From Antennarius striatus (lineage: Eukaryota; Chordata; Actinopteri; Lophiiformes; Antennariidae), in the NCBI RefSeq assembly GCF_040054535.1, contig NC_090793.1, forward strand, positions 20,230,001 through 20,294,000: a stretch of 64,000 nucleotides of DNA, written 5' to 3'. Below are positions 26,279 to 38,407 of this stretch, piece by piece; position 1 is the first letter of the stretch; the number at the start of each line of letters is the position of its first letter. A program made the translations under genes and the position numbers. The notes under the pieces were generated by a model that was given only the letters and a program-made list of their open reading frames with translations, was not told the DNA's origin and made no database searches.

Positions 26279-26761
26279 TAAACATTTTTATATATAAAAT
26301 CAGGGTAAAGCAAGAATCGTCCAATGTATATATATTTGTGAAGAATCCTAAAATGTAAATAACTGATCAATTTGTTCTTCAGTTGTTCTGCACATCCATT
26401 GATAAATCTGTTGTTCCTGTAAATGAATCTATTTTCATTACAAATAAATAAACAATTGTTTATTGTTTATTCACCCTTGAAAACATAATTACAGTATTTT
26501 TATTTGACATAAATCGACACCACGGTCCTTTCGGAATTTTGAATCGCTTTTTATCCTGTTTTATCCTCCTGGCTCTCCGTACTAAAATCTGATTGGCCAG
26601 CTGTTTGCTGACATCCAATCACACCACGCTCGTGCATAGGCTGAGGAAGTGCTCGCCCAGGGATCGGAAGATGGGCTGAACCTCTGCTGCGATGAGTCTC
26701 AACCGGTTTCGGGTTTTTAACGGCGCCGTTCTCCGCTCCGGCCGCCGGTAACCGGTGAGGA

Positions 26762-28058
26762 ATGGAGAAAGTTGTCATAGTAACCGGCGCGAACAGGTAA
26801 GCCCGTTAACGGTGAATAAACCCGTTATTTTGTCATGTTAGAGTGTCTTCCGATGACTCAGTTGCTGTGTTTATAATTTATTTAGAATTATTGACTCAAT
26901 CATGAAGTGTTTCATTCCTGAAATTTTTATTTATTGATTATTATTGTTGTTTTGAGGAACCGAATAATACATATTTATAAGTTTATAATTCAAATTCAAA
27001 AACTTTATTTGTTCTCAAGGAGCAATTTAAGGCACGTGGAGCAGAATACAGTACTGTATACACAAAAACCAGCACTATCACTACAATATGTTAAGTAAAA
27101 TAGACATTTATCTATTTTATTATTTTATTTATATGTATTATCATGTCCATGTGCAGCATATGACTGTTTGGCATAAAAACATGCTGATAATATACTGTAT
27201 TAAATCTAAACATTTCAACACAAATGAATATCTCACTACACTGCTGTGTAGCATCTACCATAAATATCATACTTTTGATAATAAAATAAGCTCTTCAAAC
27301 ATTTAAATTACCGTCTTTGAGCCGGTTTGGGTGGTTTTAAATCCTAAACATGACTGTTTTGAGATATTTCTATTATATTGTGCTGCTGTTTAAATGGCAG
27401 GATCATTTTAACCACTTGATTTACACGTTTCCTGCCTCTTTTTGGTTTTCTCTTGTTCTGTCTACCCGTCCCCCCCTCCATACAGCGGCATCGGCCTGGC
27501 CCTGTGCGAACGGCTGCTCACCCACGACGTCCACGTCCGGCTGTGTCTGGCCTGCAGGAACGAGCAGCGGGCCGAGGCCGCCCGCTCCGCCCTCCTGGCC
27601 TCCCACGCTGGTGCCCGTGTGGACCTGCTGCACCTCGATGTGGGCTCCGTGCGCTCAGTGCTCGCCGCTGCTCAGGAGATCAAGTCCAGGTACCGACACC
27701 CCCACACAGAGACACCCTGACCCCATCCACGAACCACTTTAAGCTAATATTTCTCCACAGGTACAGCAGAATCCATTTCCTGTATCTAAACGCGGGAATT
27801 ATGCCCAACCCTCGCCTGAATGTAGAAGCTTTTTTCAGGGGTCTGTTTTCCAGGTAATCACTTTCACTCCCAATGACGTGAAATGTGACGGTTGCGTGCC
27901 GCTTCAACTTGTGTATTGTTCCAGGAACGTCGTCCACATGTTTTCAACAGCCGAGGGTCTCCTAACGCAACAGGACCGCGTCAACGCCGACGGACTGCAG
28001 GAGGTGTTTGCTACCAACCTCTTTGGTCATTTTCTCCTGGTAGGACGGACGAACGGAC

Positions 28059-28101
<43 letters not shown>

Positions 28102-29283
28102 GTAAATCCCTGCACCTAAAATATCCTAGTTAGTTAGCCTCACAGCTAAGTGATGTGGTAATCTGGAGCACCAGTAGATGCTGATGTTCCCACAGCTGGG
28201 ATTAGAAAGTTGTCTGGTTTTGTTAGCTCAGTTTGATGCATTTATAAAACCTTCTTAAACATGTCCTCATCTGTGACGGTGCACATCCTTGGTCTCTGTG
28301 ATGCAGATCAGGGAGCTGGAGCCTCTGCTCTGCGATGGCGGCCACACGTCCAGGGTGGTGTGGACCTCCTCGGGTAATGCCTGCCGCTGCGCCTTTAGCA
28401 TGGAGGACATGCAGCACAGGAACGGGACAGAACCCTACAGCTCCTCTAAGTACGCATCCGACACGCTCAGCCTGGCTCTCAACCGACACAAGAACAGTCA
28501 GGTTCGACCGTCATGATGCCTTCTTACCCACATTTTCTGTTTAAGCCCCCCACAAAAGGAGACATAGGGGACTCCCCTTGTTTATCCATGTCTCCTCATG
28601 GAGCTGTTGCGTTAGTTTCACCTGCTGTCTCGTCTCGCTGACAGGGGCTCTTCTCCTCTGTGATTTGTCCGGGACTGGTGATGACCAATCTGACCTATGG
28701 AATCCTGCCCTCCTTCTTCTGGACGCTCATCCTGCCCTTCATGTGGCTGGTGAGGGAGATGATTGTCACCATCCATCCCATCTCCGTTGAGCTTTCAAAT
28801 GAACGATCTGACGTGACGTGTCTTCTTTTGGCGCTGAACAGATTCGATTCTTCACCAACACTTTCACACTGACTCCATACAACGGAGCAGAGTCGCTGGT
28901 AATGTCATCTTCATGAAAGCACTTTATAGATTCTAATTTCTACTGTGAATAAATTATCATTACCCTGCTTTGGGGGTTTTTTTTCCACAGCATTGGTTGT
29001 TTCTTCAGAATCCAGAGTCTCTGGATCCACGAGCGAAGTATCACAGTTTAACGTCGGGGTTTGGAACAAACTACACTCAGCCTCGACGGGTGAGGAGGCA
29101 GAAACCATCCACAGATGGGGGGTCCATGATCACACCTACGTGTGATGCGTTCAGATTTGTCTTATGTTTCTGTTCGTTTTTCAGATGGATGTTGATGACA
29201 AGACGTCAGACGAACTCTATTCAAGACTTCTACAACTTGAGAAAGAAGTCAGGAGACAACTGAAGGAAGCCGATGTGGAATGA
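26762..29283 (+). CDS. hsd17b7: 17-beta-hydroxysteroid dehydrogenase 7 / 3-keto-steroid reductase, 9 exons
   Basis: Exons are 26762-26796, 27486-27689, 27761-27853, 27925-28039, 28307-28501, 28645-28749, 28842-28898, 28991-29089 and 29185-29283. They join in frame to 333 residues; human has 341. The short-chain dehydrogenase signature is complete: cofactor loop TGANSGIG (8-15), LYLNAG (87-92), VVWTSSGNA with the catalytic serine near 170, and YSSSK with Tyr193 and Lys197. A hydrophobic stretch in exon 6 ([16 protein letters not shown]) fits membrane association at the ER. The enzyme uses NADPH to reduce 3-keto sterol intermediates in cholesterol synthesis and can convert estrone to estradiol. 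It directly follows ddr2, as in human 1q23. The glycine-rich loop is split between exons 1 and 2. Confidence 0.96.
26985..27110 (-). mobile_element. Non-LTR retrotransposon 3'-end fragment, reverse orientation, in hsd17b7 intron 1
   Basis: The + strand begins TTCAAATTCAAAAACTTTAT followed by TTGTTCTCAAGG, the reverse complement of the tail seen at 21,030-21,070. It lacks coding sequence. Confidence 0.55.
28069..28100. repeat. (AC)n microsatellite in hsd17b7 intron 4
   Basis: About 15 AC units starting some 30 bases after the exon 4 donor, preceded by imperfect GACGGAC repeats. Confidence 0.9.
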
Positions 29284-30280
29284 AGGACAGGAAGACTCTT
29301 GTTCACTCCTGGGATGTAAATCATGTGTGAGCCGCCATTGAAAAGAAACAAAGAAATGAGCTTTGATTTTTTTCATCTCTGGGGAGTAAAATTCTGATTG
29401 AATTCATTTTAACATTTTATGTTTAAAGACAAAAAACTACAAATACAGTCAGTTCATGAACAATTAATCAATTACCTGGACCTTAAGCAGGACCTGTGTT
29501 CAATCTGTGACAGGAAATAGAGGCCTCAAATTACAGCACATTAAGAAGCGCCTGAACACATCGTCCGTTAAAGTGCCGGCTTTATCTCAGCGTTGGAGAA
29601 CCGCTTGTTCCAGAGGGCAGATATGTCACCGCCAGCCATTACTCAGCACGCCCTTTGCCGACCCCAAACATATTATTGCTGCTTTTTATAAACCAACAAA
29701 TCCCAGTTAATCTTGTATGTGTGTTCAGCATCTGTCTGGAGGAACAGCTGCTCGCACTGCCAGCGCAGCTTAGTCTGGCTCTGCAAACAAGTTGTCTTTG
29801 TGGCTCTAAATTGATGAAACATTTATTATACTGGCAGGTTTCATGATTATTGTGAGTATAAGTTTTATTCCTGCCTGACTGGTTTCATTCTTAAGAAAAG
29901 CATCCTTGTTCAATTGTAATTGAAATTTTAAAAAGCAAACAAATTTGGGATAAAAATATTTTGGAATTTGTAATGCGACGGCTGGATTATCAGGATGGTT
30001 CCACATTAATTCTACAGTGGCCAGTGCGTAGTAGTGACGGTGAACATGTGTTCTTGTTGTGTTATTTCTGAATTTATTACAAATTCATGTTATTAAAAAA
30101 TTTTCATGGGAAAGAAAATATACCTTATTTTTATGCTTCCATTCAACAAACACTGCAGACTTTTCCTACGCGTAAAAAGTGTTTTTATAAAATAAATGTA
30201 AAATAAGTGTTAATTTATTTTTATTTATTTTAATTAAGTGCTTATTTATTTATTTTTGTAAAATAAGTGTTTATTTGTTG
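29284..30280. other. hsd17b7 3' UTR and intergenic DNA, no further gene seen
   Basis: AT-rich DNA. There is no AATAAA within the first several hundred bases; ATTAAA at about 30,092 and AATAAA at about 30,191 are the nearest poly(A)-like words. AT-rich direct and inverted repeats around 30,190-30,280 precede the serbp1 promoter. Confidence 0.5.
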
Positions 30281-30960
30281 AACGCGCGCTTTTCCTCGAT
30301 GACCTGAACGCACTCTGTTACATAACGCAAGTAAAAACATCGTGCCGCGCCGCGTCGCGCCGCGTCGCGCGCTCAGATCGGTGCGCGCGGAGCGGCGCGG
30401 CGCGATGTCCCGGATGGTGCTCGCACCGGAAGAGAAGGGGCATCTCTCCCAGCCATCTTGTGGCAGCATCCCGCGAATTGTTCGCATCAAGCCTCGTAGA
30501 ATCGGAGGTGAATCCCGCTGAAGGGGCGCCATCATGCCCGGACATCTGCAAGAAGGCTTCGGCTGTGTCGTAACCAACCGGTTCGACCAGTTATTGGACG
30601 ACGAGTCCGACCCGTTCGAGATCCTGAAGGCGGCAGAATGCAAGAAGAAGGAGGGGGCCGCCGCTGGCTCCGCGAAGACCGCCGCTCAAGCCGCCAAGCA
30701 GCCGAAGAAGGAGTCACAGAAGGACCGGAAGAACCCGCTGCTGGACAAGAAGGAGGAGTCTCAGGCACCGGTGCCCCTCAAGAAGGAAGGTAAAGCCGCT
30801 ACATGCCCGCTCGGGACGCGTGTTTACGTCCGTCCCTCCAGCCATCATGTGCCGCGTCCGTTAGCTTGGCGTTAGCCGCTGTTTGACACAGCGGAGCGGC
30901 GTGAGGACGACCTCAGCCCGGGGTGAGCTGCACCACAACACGCCGCGGCTCAGGTGCGTC
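30281..30960 (+). promoter_or_regulatory. serbp1: CpG island promoter of serbp1
   Basis: An abrupt shift to CpG-dense sequence, with runs such as GCCGCGCCGCGTCGCGC and GGAGCGGCGCGGCGCG, covers the region before and through exon 1 of serbp1. This is the strongest CpG island in the window and suits a housekeeping gene. Confidence 0.7.
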
Positions 30961-33900
30961 CACCTGTACGGTCCACCGCGCGCTGCGTCGCGGAGATGGC
31001 TTCCATCAGCATCCCGTGGAAGGTGGAGTCTAGCGGCTGGGTAACCGTCTGGAGGATGTCCCGTCGACGCACCTCCATTAGCGGCAGGACCAGCGATGCA
31101 GATTGGGACGCGTCCTCACCTGCGTACCGGGAGAGCTAGTGGTTTCTGTTGGGTTAATATTTTACATCTTGTGTTACATCTTGATGTTTTTAATGATTAG
31201 ACAGCTTGTACACAAAGAAAAGAGAGAAAACAGAATTACAGAGAGCCTGGGGTGAGAAGGTTCCAGAGACACATAAAGTTTGGACATAAAGTAAGAAACA
31301 AAGTGTATTCCTCCGCCAGCACCAAAGTCTCCAACCAGATGAGAAAATAGTCTCAAGACTTTCAGAATAAGATGCAGCCACAGTTATTTATTACTAATGT
31401 TAAAGACAGATATATAGACTTTAAGAGTTTTAGAGTTTTTAAAGATCATCCTTTTAGAATTTTTTCCCAAACATTTGTGTGAATTTAAATACTGATGGCG
31501 TTATTTTCATACAGTGACCCAAGACATGTTAAAAGTTAACATCTATCCATGTCAGAGTATTTATATTCTGATGGTTTTGAAGTTTCATTGGGTTTTTATT
31601 TTTCATCATGAAGGTGAGCCGGTCTGCAGGCAGATTTACGACGTGAATCGTGAGTTGTTGTCAGTGTCAACTGTTTTGTGTTGTCCAGGTATCAGGCGGG
31701 TGGGGAGACGACCGGACCAGCAGGGCCAGCCCGGCTCGCAGCATCAGGGCGGTCAGGGCGGCGATGGCCGACCTGCAGATAAGCGGCCGGACCGGCGACC
31801 TCCTCGTGAACGCCGCTTCGAGAAGCCGGCTGAGGACAAGCCTGAGGGAGGGGGAGAGTTCTCTGCAGACAAGTGAGTTTAAAACCGCGTTTAAACCCGG
31901 TTATCAGCTGATGACAGATCATGAGATCACTGGGGGGGGTGCATTACATTATCTGAATCTTCACCTCATCCTTTGCACTGGTGTTTTAATAACAACAGCA
32001 TTTTAATAATTGACCATCCTTCTTATTTACTCCCCAGGCCCTCCGGAGATCGGCCCCCCAGAGGGCGTGGTGGCGGCAGGGGTGGCCGTGGTGGAAGAGG
32101 GCGGGGCGTGGGCCGAGGAGACGGCTTTGACTCCCGCGGGAAACGAGAATTCGACAGACACAGCGGCAGCGACAAATCGTAAGAGAACACCACAGCATGG
32201 CAGACGTTCCTCTGACAGGAAGCGCCTGAAGCAGACGCCCGCGTTTGTTTGGCACTCCTACATTAATTTATTGACAGACTGTCAGTATTTTTGCACGACG
32301 GTGACTAGAACCTGTTTTTGAAGCTGCCTGGAGCTCCGGTTCCACAGATCCAGCAGCATCACTGCAACAAAGAGACGCGGGTGTTGATGTCAAATATTTG
32401 CCGTGCCGTTCTTCCTAAATCGGCGAGTCGGCGAGTCGTTTACCTTCCCTTCTAGAGGGAGCTTAAACTCAGAAATCGATGTGTTGATTTTCTTCTTCTG
32501 TGGTTTAAAGGCTAGACGTGACAAGCTAGTTTCAGCTGCCTAAAACGAGTGGATTATTCTACCGGAAACGTTTCTCTCTCAGCAGCGATTTGTAACATTG
32601 TGCTGGAGTTGATGTTCATCGCTCGATCCGGTGTGTTTGTGGGCCGCAGACGTCATTGTGTGTTTTCTTCTTTTTCTGCTGCAGCAACCAGAAAGGAGAG
32701 GAGAAGCGGGCCGGCAGCAGCTCCAACAACTGGGGGGCCGTGAAGGAAGAAGTGAGGTGAGCGTCCGTCGCTGTTGGTCTGCTTAAAGAGGTTCTGCCGT
32801 CCTCTCAGACGGATGGCGCTCCAGCTAGAGGGTGGTGTGTGATCCCCCCTGAAGGTGTGCGTCTCACAATCCGTTTTTTCACTTTGCTTATTTTTACTAT
32901 TGAACTGAGGCCGATTGTCTGTCGCGTCCTCAGACTCAAACGCTCCGGTTAGCGTGGGGGTGTCTCGGACACAGTGTGCTGCCAGTCGCTCTCGTCTCCT
33001 GAATGAGTCTAGAAGCTTAATAACGCCAGATAAAAGGATCCGGCGCACATTAAAGAGCGTTTGTGTGCGCGCTACGCTGCAGGCGGTTGATGAGTGTTTA
33101 CAGTGTGTGTGTGTGTTTGTTCGCAGTGAGGCTGAACAGACCGCCGCTCCTGAGACGGCCCCAGAGGGAGAGGAAAACGCTCCTGCCGGATCGGAGAACA
33201 AGTGAGTATCCGTTTAGCAGCAGATGTTCAGACGCTTGATGATATTTGGATGTTTGCTCACAGTTGAAGGACCCCCACCCCCCCATGAATGTGTGTTTTC
33301 ATCAAAAGGCTTCAGTGTAAACGGATAAACATGAACGCTGACCTTTCAACCTCAAGAGTAGCCGGCGTGCAGCCAGAGCTAACGGCTAAGAGGATTGGCT
33401 GATCTGAGGCTGTTTGGTGTTTTTGTTTCCAGGGAGAACGAGGTGGAAGAGGTTAAAAACGAAGGCCCCAAAGAGATGACCCTGGACGAGTGGAAGGCCA
33501 TGCAGGACAAGGAGCGCACCAAGGTGGAGTTCAACATCCGCAAGCCCAACGAAGGCGCAGACAGCCAATGGAAGAAGGGATACGTGCTGCACAAGTCCAA
33601 GAGCGAAGACGTGAGTGACGTGATTTCCTCCCACTCACGTTCCTCTTGATGTTTTAGTGGATTCACGTTCAGATGGCTCTTTTGAGTCGGGTCATAACAC
33701 GGAAGATGCGCACTAACGCAGACCCGCTGTCATGGCAACGGCAGTGATGGGTGTAATGTGGATAGTAGCGGTGTAATTCAGACGCTACGTAACGGTTTTG
33801 TCTGTAAAACGTGACAAACTGGAGGACGCATCGGAATGTGTCGCAGGTGAAGAAGAATAAATCATCCTGTCAGAGTCGCCGACGCTTCACTTCCTGTTTC

Positions 33901-35042
33901 TGTTGTTCTTTGTGTCTGAAACTGTTGGGATGTTTTTTCTCACCACCTCATCTGATGCTGAGTTAACGGGATCCTCCTGCTGTCATCTTGTTTCAGAGGC
34001 CTGTCGGTGCTTTGATTGACGCCGCAGAGACTGAAGCAGAGGCACACACTCTGTACCACAAGGTGCTGCGATACTCACACACACACACACGTGTTTCATC
34101 CAACACTCAGTCAATGCAATGTACAAACCACCTGTCACAAAAGCAGTGGATTAAAACACCTCATAATATTGAAAAGGGATTATTTAGATTTTTTTCCAGA
34201 GAAGACAAAGCATGTAAAGGTGTTAGTAGTGCAAAGAACACTGATTGACTCTGTCCGTTCTTCTCCTATCTGTTCCTCTTTACTCCTATGTGTTCTATCT
34301 GCTCCTGTCCACTCCTATCTGCTCCTGTCCACTCCTATCTGCTCCTATCCACTCCTATTTGCTCCTATCCACTCCTATCTGCTCCTGTCCACTCCTATCT
34401 GCTCCTATCCACTCCTATCTGCTCCTATCCACTCCTATCTGCTCCTATTCACTCCTATCTGCTCCTATCTGCTCCTATCCACTCCTATCTGCTCCAATCC
34501 ACTCCTATCTTCTCCTATCCATTCTTGTCTTTTCCTATCCACTCCTATCCGCTCCTGTCCATTCCTATCTGCTCCTATCTGCTCCTGTCCACTCCTATCG
34601 GCTCCTGTCCACTCCTATCCGCTCCTGTCCACTCCAATCCGCTCCTGTCCACTCCTATCCGCTCCTGTCCTCTCCTATCTGCTCCTGTCCACTCCTATCT
34701 CCCTCCAGCAGGCCAATCCCGATGAGTCAGCCGACCACCACTTCCGCAAACCAGCCAACGACATCACATCCCAGCTGGAGATCAACTTTGGAGACCTGGG
34801 GCGCCCCGGCCGCGGGCGCGGGGGGGCTCGTGGAGGCAGGGGGGGCCGCGGCGGGGGCGGCAGCAGGACGTCACGTGGTGGAGGACGGTCCGAAAAGGTG
34901 ACGATGAAACCTGTTGCCCCGACGTCCCAGCTGTTCTGTGAGCTCTCTAACCCAAACAGTCTTGTGTTTGCCCCCCCCTCAGGCCAGCGGCGTGTCGGTC
35001 CCCAACGTGGATGATCCCGAGGCCTTCCCAGCGCTGGCCTAG
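30534..35042 (+). CDS. serbp1: SERPINE1 mRNA-binding protein 1, 9 exons
   Basis: Exons are 30534-30789, 31689-31872, 32038-32178, 32685-32756, 33127-33201, 33433-33610, 33997-34062 (possible cassette), 34709-34897 and 34983-35042. They join in frame to 406 residues, or 384 without exon 7. The start [20 protein letters not shown] is the family signature. It is followed by [32 protein letters not shown], a first RG-rich stretch with [20 protein letters not shown], the conserved [12 protein letters not shown] and [12 protein letters not shown]. Next come [20 protein letters not shown], a C-terminal RGG box and the end [11 protein letters not shown]. It belongs to the hyaluronan/mRNA-binding family (Stm1-like), which binds RNA and occupies the mRNA channel of idle 80S ribosomes. 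Fish often have two serbp1 genes; which paralogue this is cannot be told. Confidence 0.96.
33997..34062 (+). other. serbp1: Candidate 22-codon cassette exon of serbp1
   Basis: A TTTCAG acceptor and a GTGCTG donor bound 66 bases, phase 0 at both ends, encoding [20 protein letters not shown] plus HK. The human protein as I remember it has no matching insert at this point, so the exon can be included or skipped without changing frame. The donor is weak, so usage is uncertain. Confidence 0.5.
34261..34700. repeat. 10/20-bp pyrimidine minisatellite in serbp1 intron 7
   Basis: Forty-four successive 10-base units alternate between ACTCCTATCT-like and GCTCCTGTCC-like forms, making a 20-bp higher unit. 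The first five units are more diverged. The array ends 8 bases before the exon 8 junction and therefore forms that exon's polypyrimidine tract. No stop codons occur in the regular units in any + frame, which creates long false ORFs of Leu/Ser/Pro/Ile/Cys repeats. Confidence 0.95.
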
Positions 35043-36493
35043 ACGCCCCCCTTCCACCACCAGTCCACCCGTCAGCCCCTCCGGGCTCCTCCTCTACGAG
35101 GCTTGCATGCTTACCACATCTATATAAGAAAACGACGCGGAAAAAAAAATTTTAAAACGACGAAAACGACTGTCATCCCATCCCACCCACACCCCCACAC
35201 CCCCCTCGAGGACTAGAACTTTACCTGATCTTACCTGTTTTAAAAGAGAACAAAAGACAAAAAGGCGGGAAAAGGACCTCTTGTTACACTGAAGTTTTGT
35301 ATTTAGGAACATGGAAGCAGGGATGTTTTCACACCTTTTTTTTTCTTTTTTTTTTTCTGATATCCTGCATCGATATTTTTCGTGCTGCTTGAAATCATTC
35401 TGACATTAGTTTGAAGCGTGTCCCTTTCTCCCCCCTCCAGGCTTCTGTTTCTCGTGACTTCAGTATTACGGGGTCGTCCTAGAAAAGACTTTTTCCTGGA
35501 GTCCCCCCCCCCCTGTAATACACACTGACGTGGTCGACACTACATAGAACCCCCTGCACTCGCTAGCTGTGTGAACATACATTGTTCCTCTGATCCTGAC
35601 TACCCATCCCTCTGCGAGGCACAAGGCATGATGGGTAACCAGGCCAAGTGACCTACGACTAAAGCTTGGTATTTTTCTGCTAGTTGTGCAGTGGAAGTAA
35701 ACGCCTCGTTTCCTTTTTGATAGCTTGCCTTTTAATTTTATTATTTTTATTTTTTTTAGTGGACCAGTGCTTAGTGATGCTTCATAACCCCACCCCCCTC
35801 CCATTCCAGGTGTGCTACCTGTATTTTCAGGGTGTTCCAGGGCCCAATGTGTATCTGTAGGCTGGTCCTTTAGGTCATACAGACTGTACTTCTTGTAATT
35901 TCAGGACCACTAAGCAGTTTTTTTTTCTTTTGTTGAGTTGTGCGTGTGTGTGTGCGTGTTTGCACGTGTGCGTGCAGCAAAGTGTGTGTGATGTTGGACG
36001 TGTGAATATCGCAGCTAATGACTTAGGATTGAAGTATTCCTCCTCTCTGAACGTGCCGTTCTCCGACGGCCTGCAGGTTTCCCGTCTGTTGCGGTGAGAG
36101 CGACGGGCGCGTCTCGCTGTTACAGTATCTGTAAAGCGCTGGCTTTTACCGCCACCGGTCTTCCGGTGATTGTGTCCCCGCCCCTGATTTCTGCCAACCA
36201 TATTTGCCGTTTTATTGTAGCACCAGTTTGTTTTTTTGTTCTTTTTGTCTGAAAGAAATGTCCGCAGTCATTGTGGAGCAAACCTGAGCTACAGAATGTA
36301 ACGTAAGCTAACGGCACTCTCGGCCATCTGTGTCCCAGCGAGCGCTTCCTGTTAATGAAGGAGGGGTGGATGTCACATTTCAAGGGGTGGGGGGGTTAAA
36401 GGTAATGGCGTTCTGACACAGATGGCCGGAGCGCTTTTCTCATAGAACCGTTTGAGCCACATGACGGTGAAACTCTGCAAACATCCCTGTTCT
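35043..36493 (+). other. serbp1: serbp1 3' UTR (predicted)
   Basis: A non-coding stretch between the serbp1 stop and the AATAAA. It contains C-rich and T-rich runs. Frames on the minus strand here lack domains. Confidence 0.5.
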
Positions 36494-36499
36494 AATAAA
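36494..36499 (+). terminator. serbp1: AATAAA polyadenylation signal of serbp1
   Basis: AATAAA in TCTAATAAATTGCTCTAG lies about 1.45 kb after the serbp1 stop (35040-35042). The intervening DNA is a plausible 3' UTR with poly(T) and GT patches and no other gene. Confidence 0.55.
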
Positions 36500-37249
36500 T
36501 TGCTCTAGAGGTGTTAAATGTATCTGCCAGTGACTGTTTGGGTTTTTGAAAATCCATTCTGTGATTTTTAAAAGTGAGAACACATTTCATGTGGTCAGTT
36601 CATTCAATATACAGCTGTGGTGAGAACAACTCCAAGTTACTACAAATCACGAGGAACCTGAACGCACCAGAAGGGTTTGGTTTGCTTATTGCTGGTTTGT
36701 TCGGAACAGATAGCTAAAATAAATGACACCTTTCATCAAGGTTTTAATGATTTAGTGCGTTTCATTTCCTTTCTGGGACAAAATCCAGCATCTTGTATTT
36801 TTTTTACACAACATTCAACCATTGAAGGTGTGCGTTGGAATTTTTTTTTTTGTAAATTGGAATTTGGATAATTCTGGTGGTTGATTTCATTTCAAGATCA
36901 TTAACAGAATTTTGTACACACAACAACCAAATACTGAAGCTAATGCTGTTGCTATTTTGGAACATCGTTAAAAAAACATTTTGTCTCTGTAGTTACACAT
37001 CAGAAACCTGACAGATCCGCAAGTAGTTTGGGTAGAAATATGTCACAAATGCACTAAACTGCAAAACATTCCCAAAATGCTATGTGATCTTTTACTTTCT
37101 TCTTTCATCAAATTTTCTTAAAACTTGTTCACACCGATGTTTGAATAATGTATGTATGTCTGTTATATGATCGTTAGATGTGGGCAAACCATCCAGAAAA
37201 ATACTTCCTCTGGAACTAAATGGCTTCAGTCTTTAATCAAAGCATAATG
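36500..37249. other. Intergenic, no gene seen
   Basis: AT-rich DNA with poly(T) runs and no splice-supported exons. Confidence 0.5.
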
Positions 37250-37495
37250 ATTCAAATTCAAAACCTTTATTAGTCCTCAAGGGGCATTTGAAAGCATATA
37301 AAGCAGGATTAGTGTAAAAGTGAAAACATACAGTGTAAACATAAATGATAAATAACAAATACAGTGTATGTTCAATAATCATTACAAACCTAGTTAAATT
37401 TCTTGTAAACCTAGTGGGTAAGTTAGTTCACAAACTAGTTAGTTTAAAAAAACCTACTTGGTTTAAACGTAGTTAATTAAAATCCAAATTGGTTC
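37250..37495 (-). mobile_element. Non-LTR retrotransposon 3' end plus TAAC minisatellite, reverse orientation
   Basis: From left to right this is the mirror of the ddr2 intron 3 arrangement. The tail complement ATTCAAATTCAAAACCTTTA and CCTCAAGGGGCATTTG come first, then ACAGTGTAAACATAAATGAT, then AACCTAGTTAA / AACTAGTTAGTTT words that match the TAACTAACTAGGTTTT array. The shared order in two places shows that the minisatellite travels with the element. Confidence 0.65.
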
Positions 37496-37501
37496 AAATG
37501 A

Positions 37502-37623
37502 TGACGTCATAGCAGGAACGAACGTTGCCGAATTCAGCCGATCCGAGAGGTGACTCGGTGTTTCACCAAGTTTGGCTCGGCTGAAACAAGCCGTGATGAC
37601 GGTCGTTCCGCTCGCTGACGTCA
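37502..37623 (+). promoter_or_regulatory. Paired CRE palindromes, candidate promoter
   Basis: Perfect TGACGTCA sites occur at 37502-37509 and 37616-37623, 114 bases apart, in a locally GC-richer stretch. This is the classic binding site for CREB/ATF/CREM factors. It lies upstream of the unidentified gene whose 3' exons end at 39,175 and could be its promoter. Confidence 0.5.
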
Positions 37624-38407
37624 CCAGAAAACAAAGCAGGTGGATTTCCGGCTCCAGTGCAGGTTGGAGTTTAGTGAACCGGAGAAAATGGACCGGAAGC
37701 ATATTGGTTCACGGAAACCAGGAAAAACACGGAGGAAGATTTAACGTGGAGCGGTTTTCAAAGAAAAAGTGGCTAACAGGGAGCTAGCAGTTAAGAGGTG
37801 ACTAACGGGGAGCTAACAGGTAGCGGCGGGTTAGCCACTGTCAGCTAGCTTCAGGCCTAAACTCGGTGACCTCCGTTCAGAACCAGCCGCTGTTCGGTCT
37901 CTCTCTAAAGTTGGGCCTCCGCTTTGGGGACTCGACTTAAAGCAGACATTTTGGTGGATGGGTTTAAAAGCTGAAGCCAGTGGACGGGTGTTCTGCTTTT
38001 GTTTGGGTCTTCAGGGATTTGAAGAACTTGTCGTGCAGTGGTTCCACCTGCTGGTGAGACCCGCTGCGGTGGTTCTCCTGCGGAGCCCCTCACATCGTTG
38101 TTGGATTACATCTTCATGTCAGGTTGGGTTCGAGTCCCGTCGGTGTTTTGTCTGTTCGCAGGAACACGAATTCACCAGGAAACACTCAGTGTCACTGAAT
38201 GCCTGTCACTGGTTAAACACACACAGGTCTTCTCTCCATCTTCTCTCATCACAGATCATGAACTCGTAGAGATCCCTCATGGCTGTTTTCTGTACAGAAA
38301 CGACACTTGCTACACTGCAAAGGATTCTGGGTAGGGAGCTTCGGTGACATGGACATAAGGTGGCGATGACGATCGTCAACGATGAAGAAAGGAAAAGACG
38401 TCTTCAG

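Noticed and set aside
32757-33996. Possible intronic snoRNAs in serbp1 introns
   Set aside because: No properly spaced C/D boxes or H/ACA hairpin pair could be found by reading; isolated TGATG and CTGA words are too common.
34016-35014. 332-codon open frame of [19 protein letters not shown]-type repeats running into serbp1 exon 8
   Set aside because: The open frame is created by stop-free 10-bp pyrimidine repeats in an intron. Two other frames are also open over the array, and only the final part is true serbp1 coding sequence.
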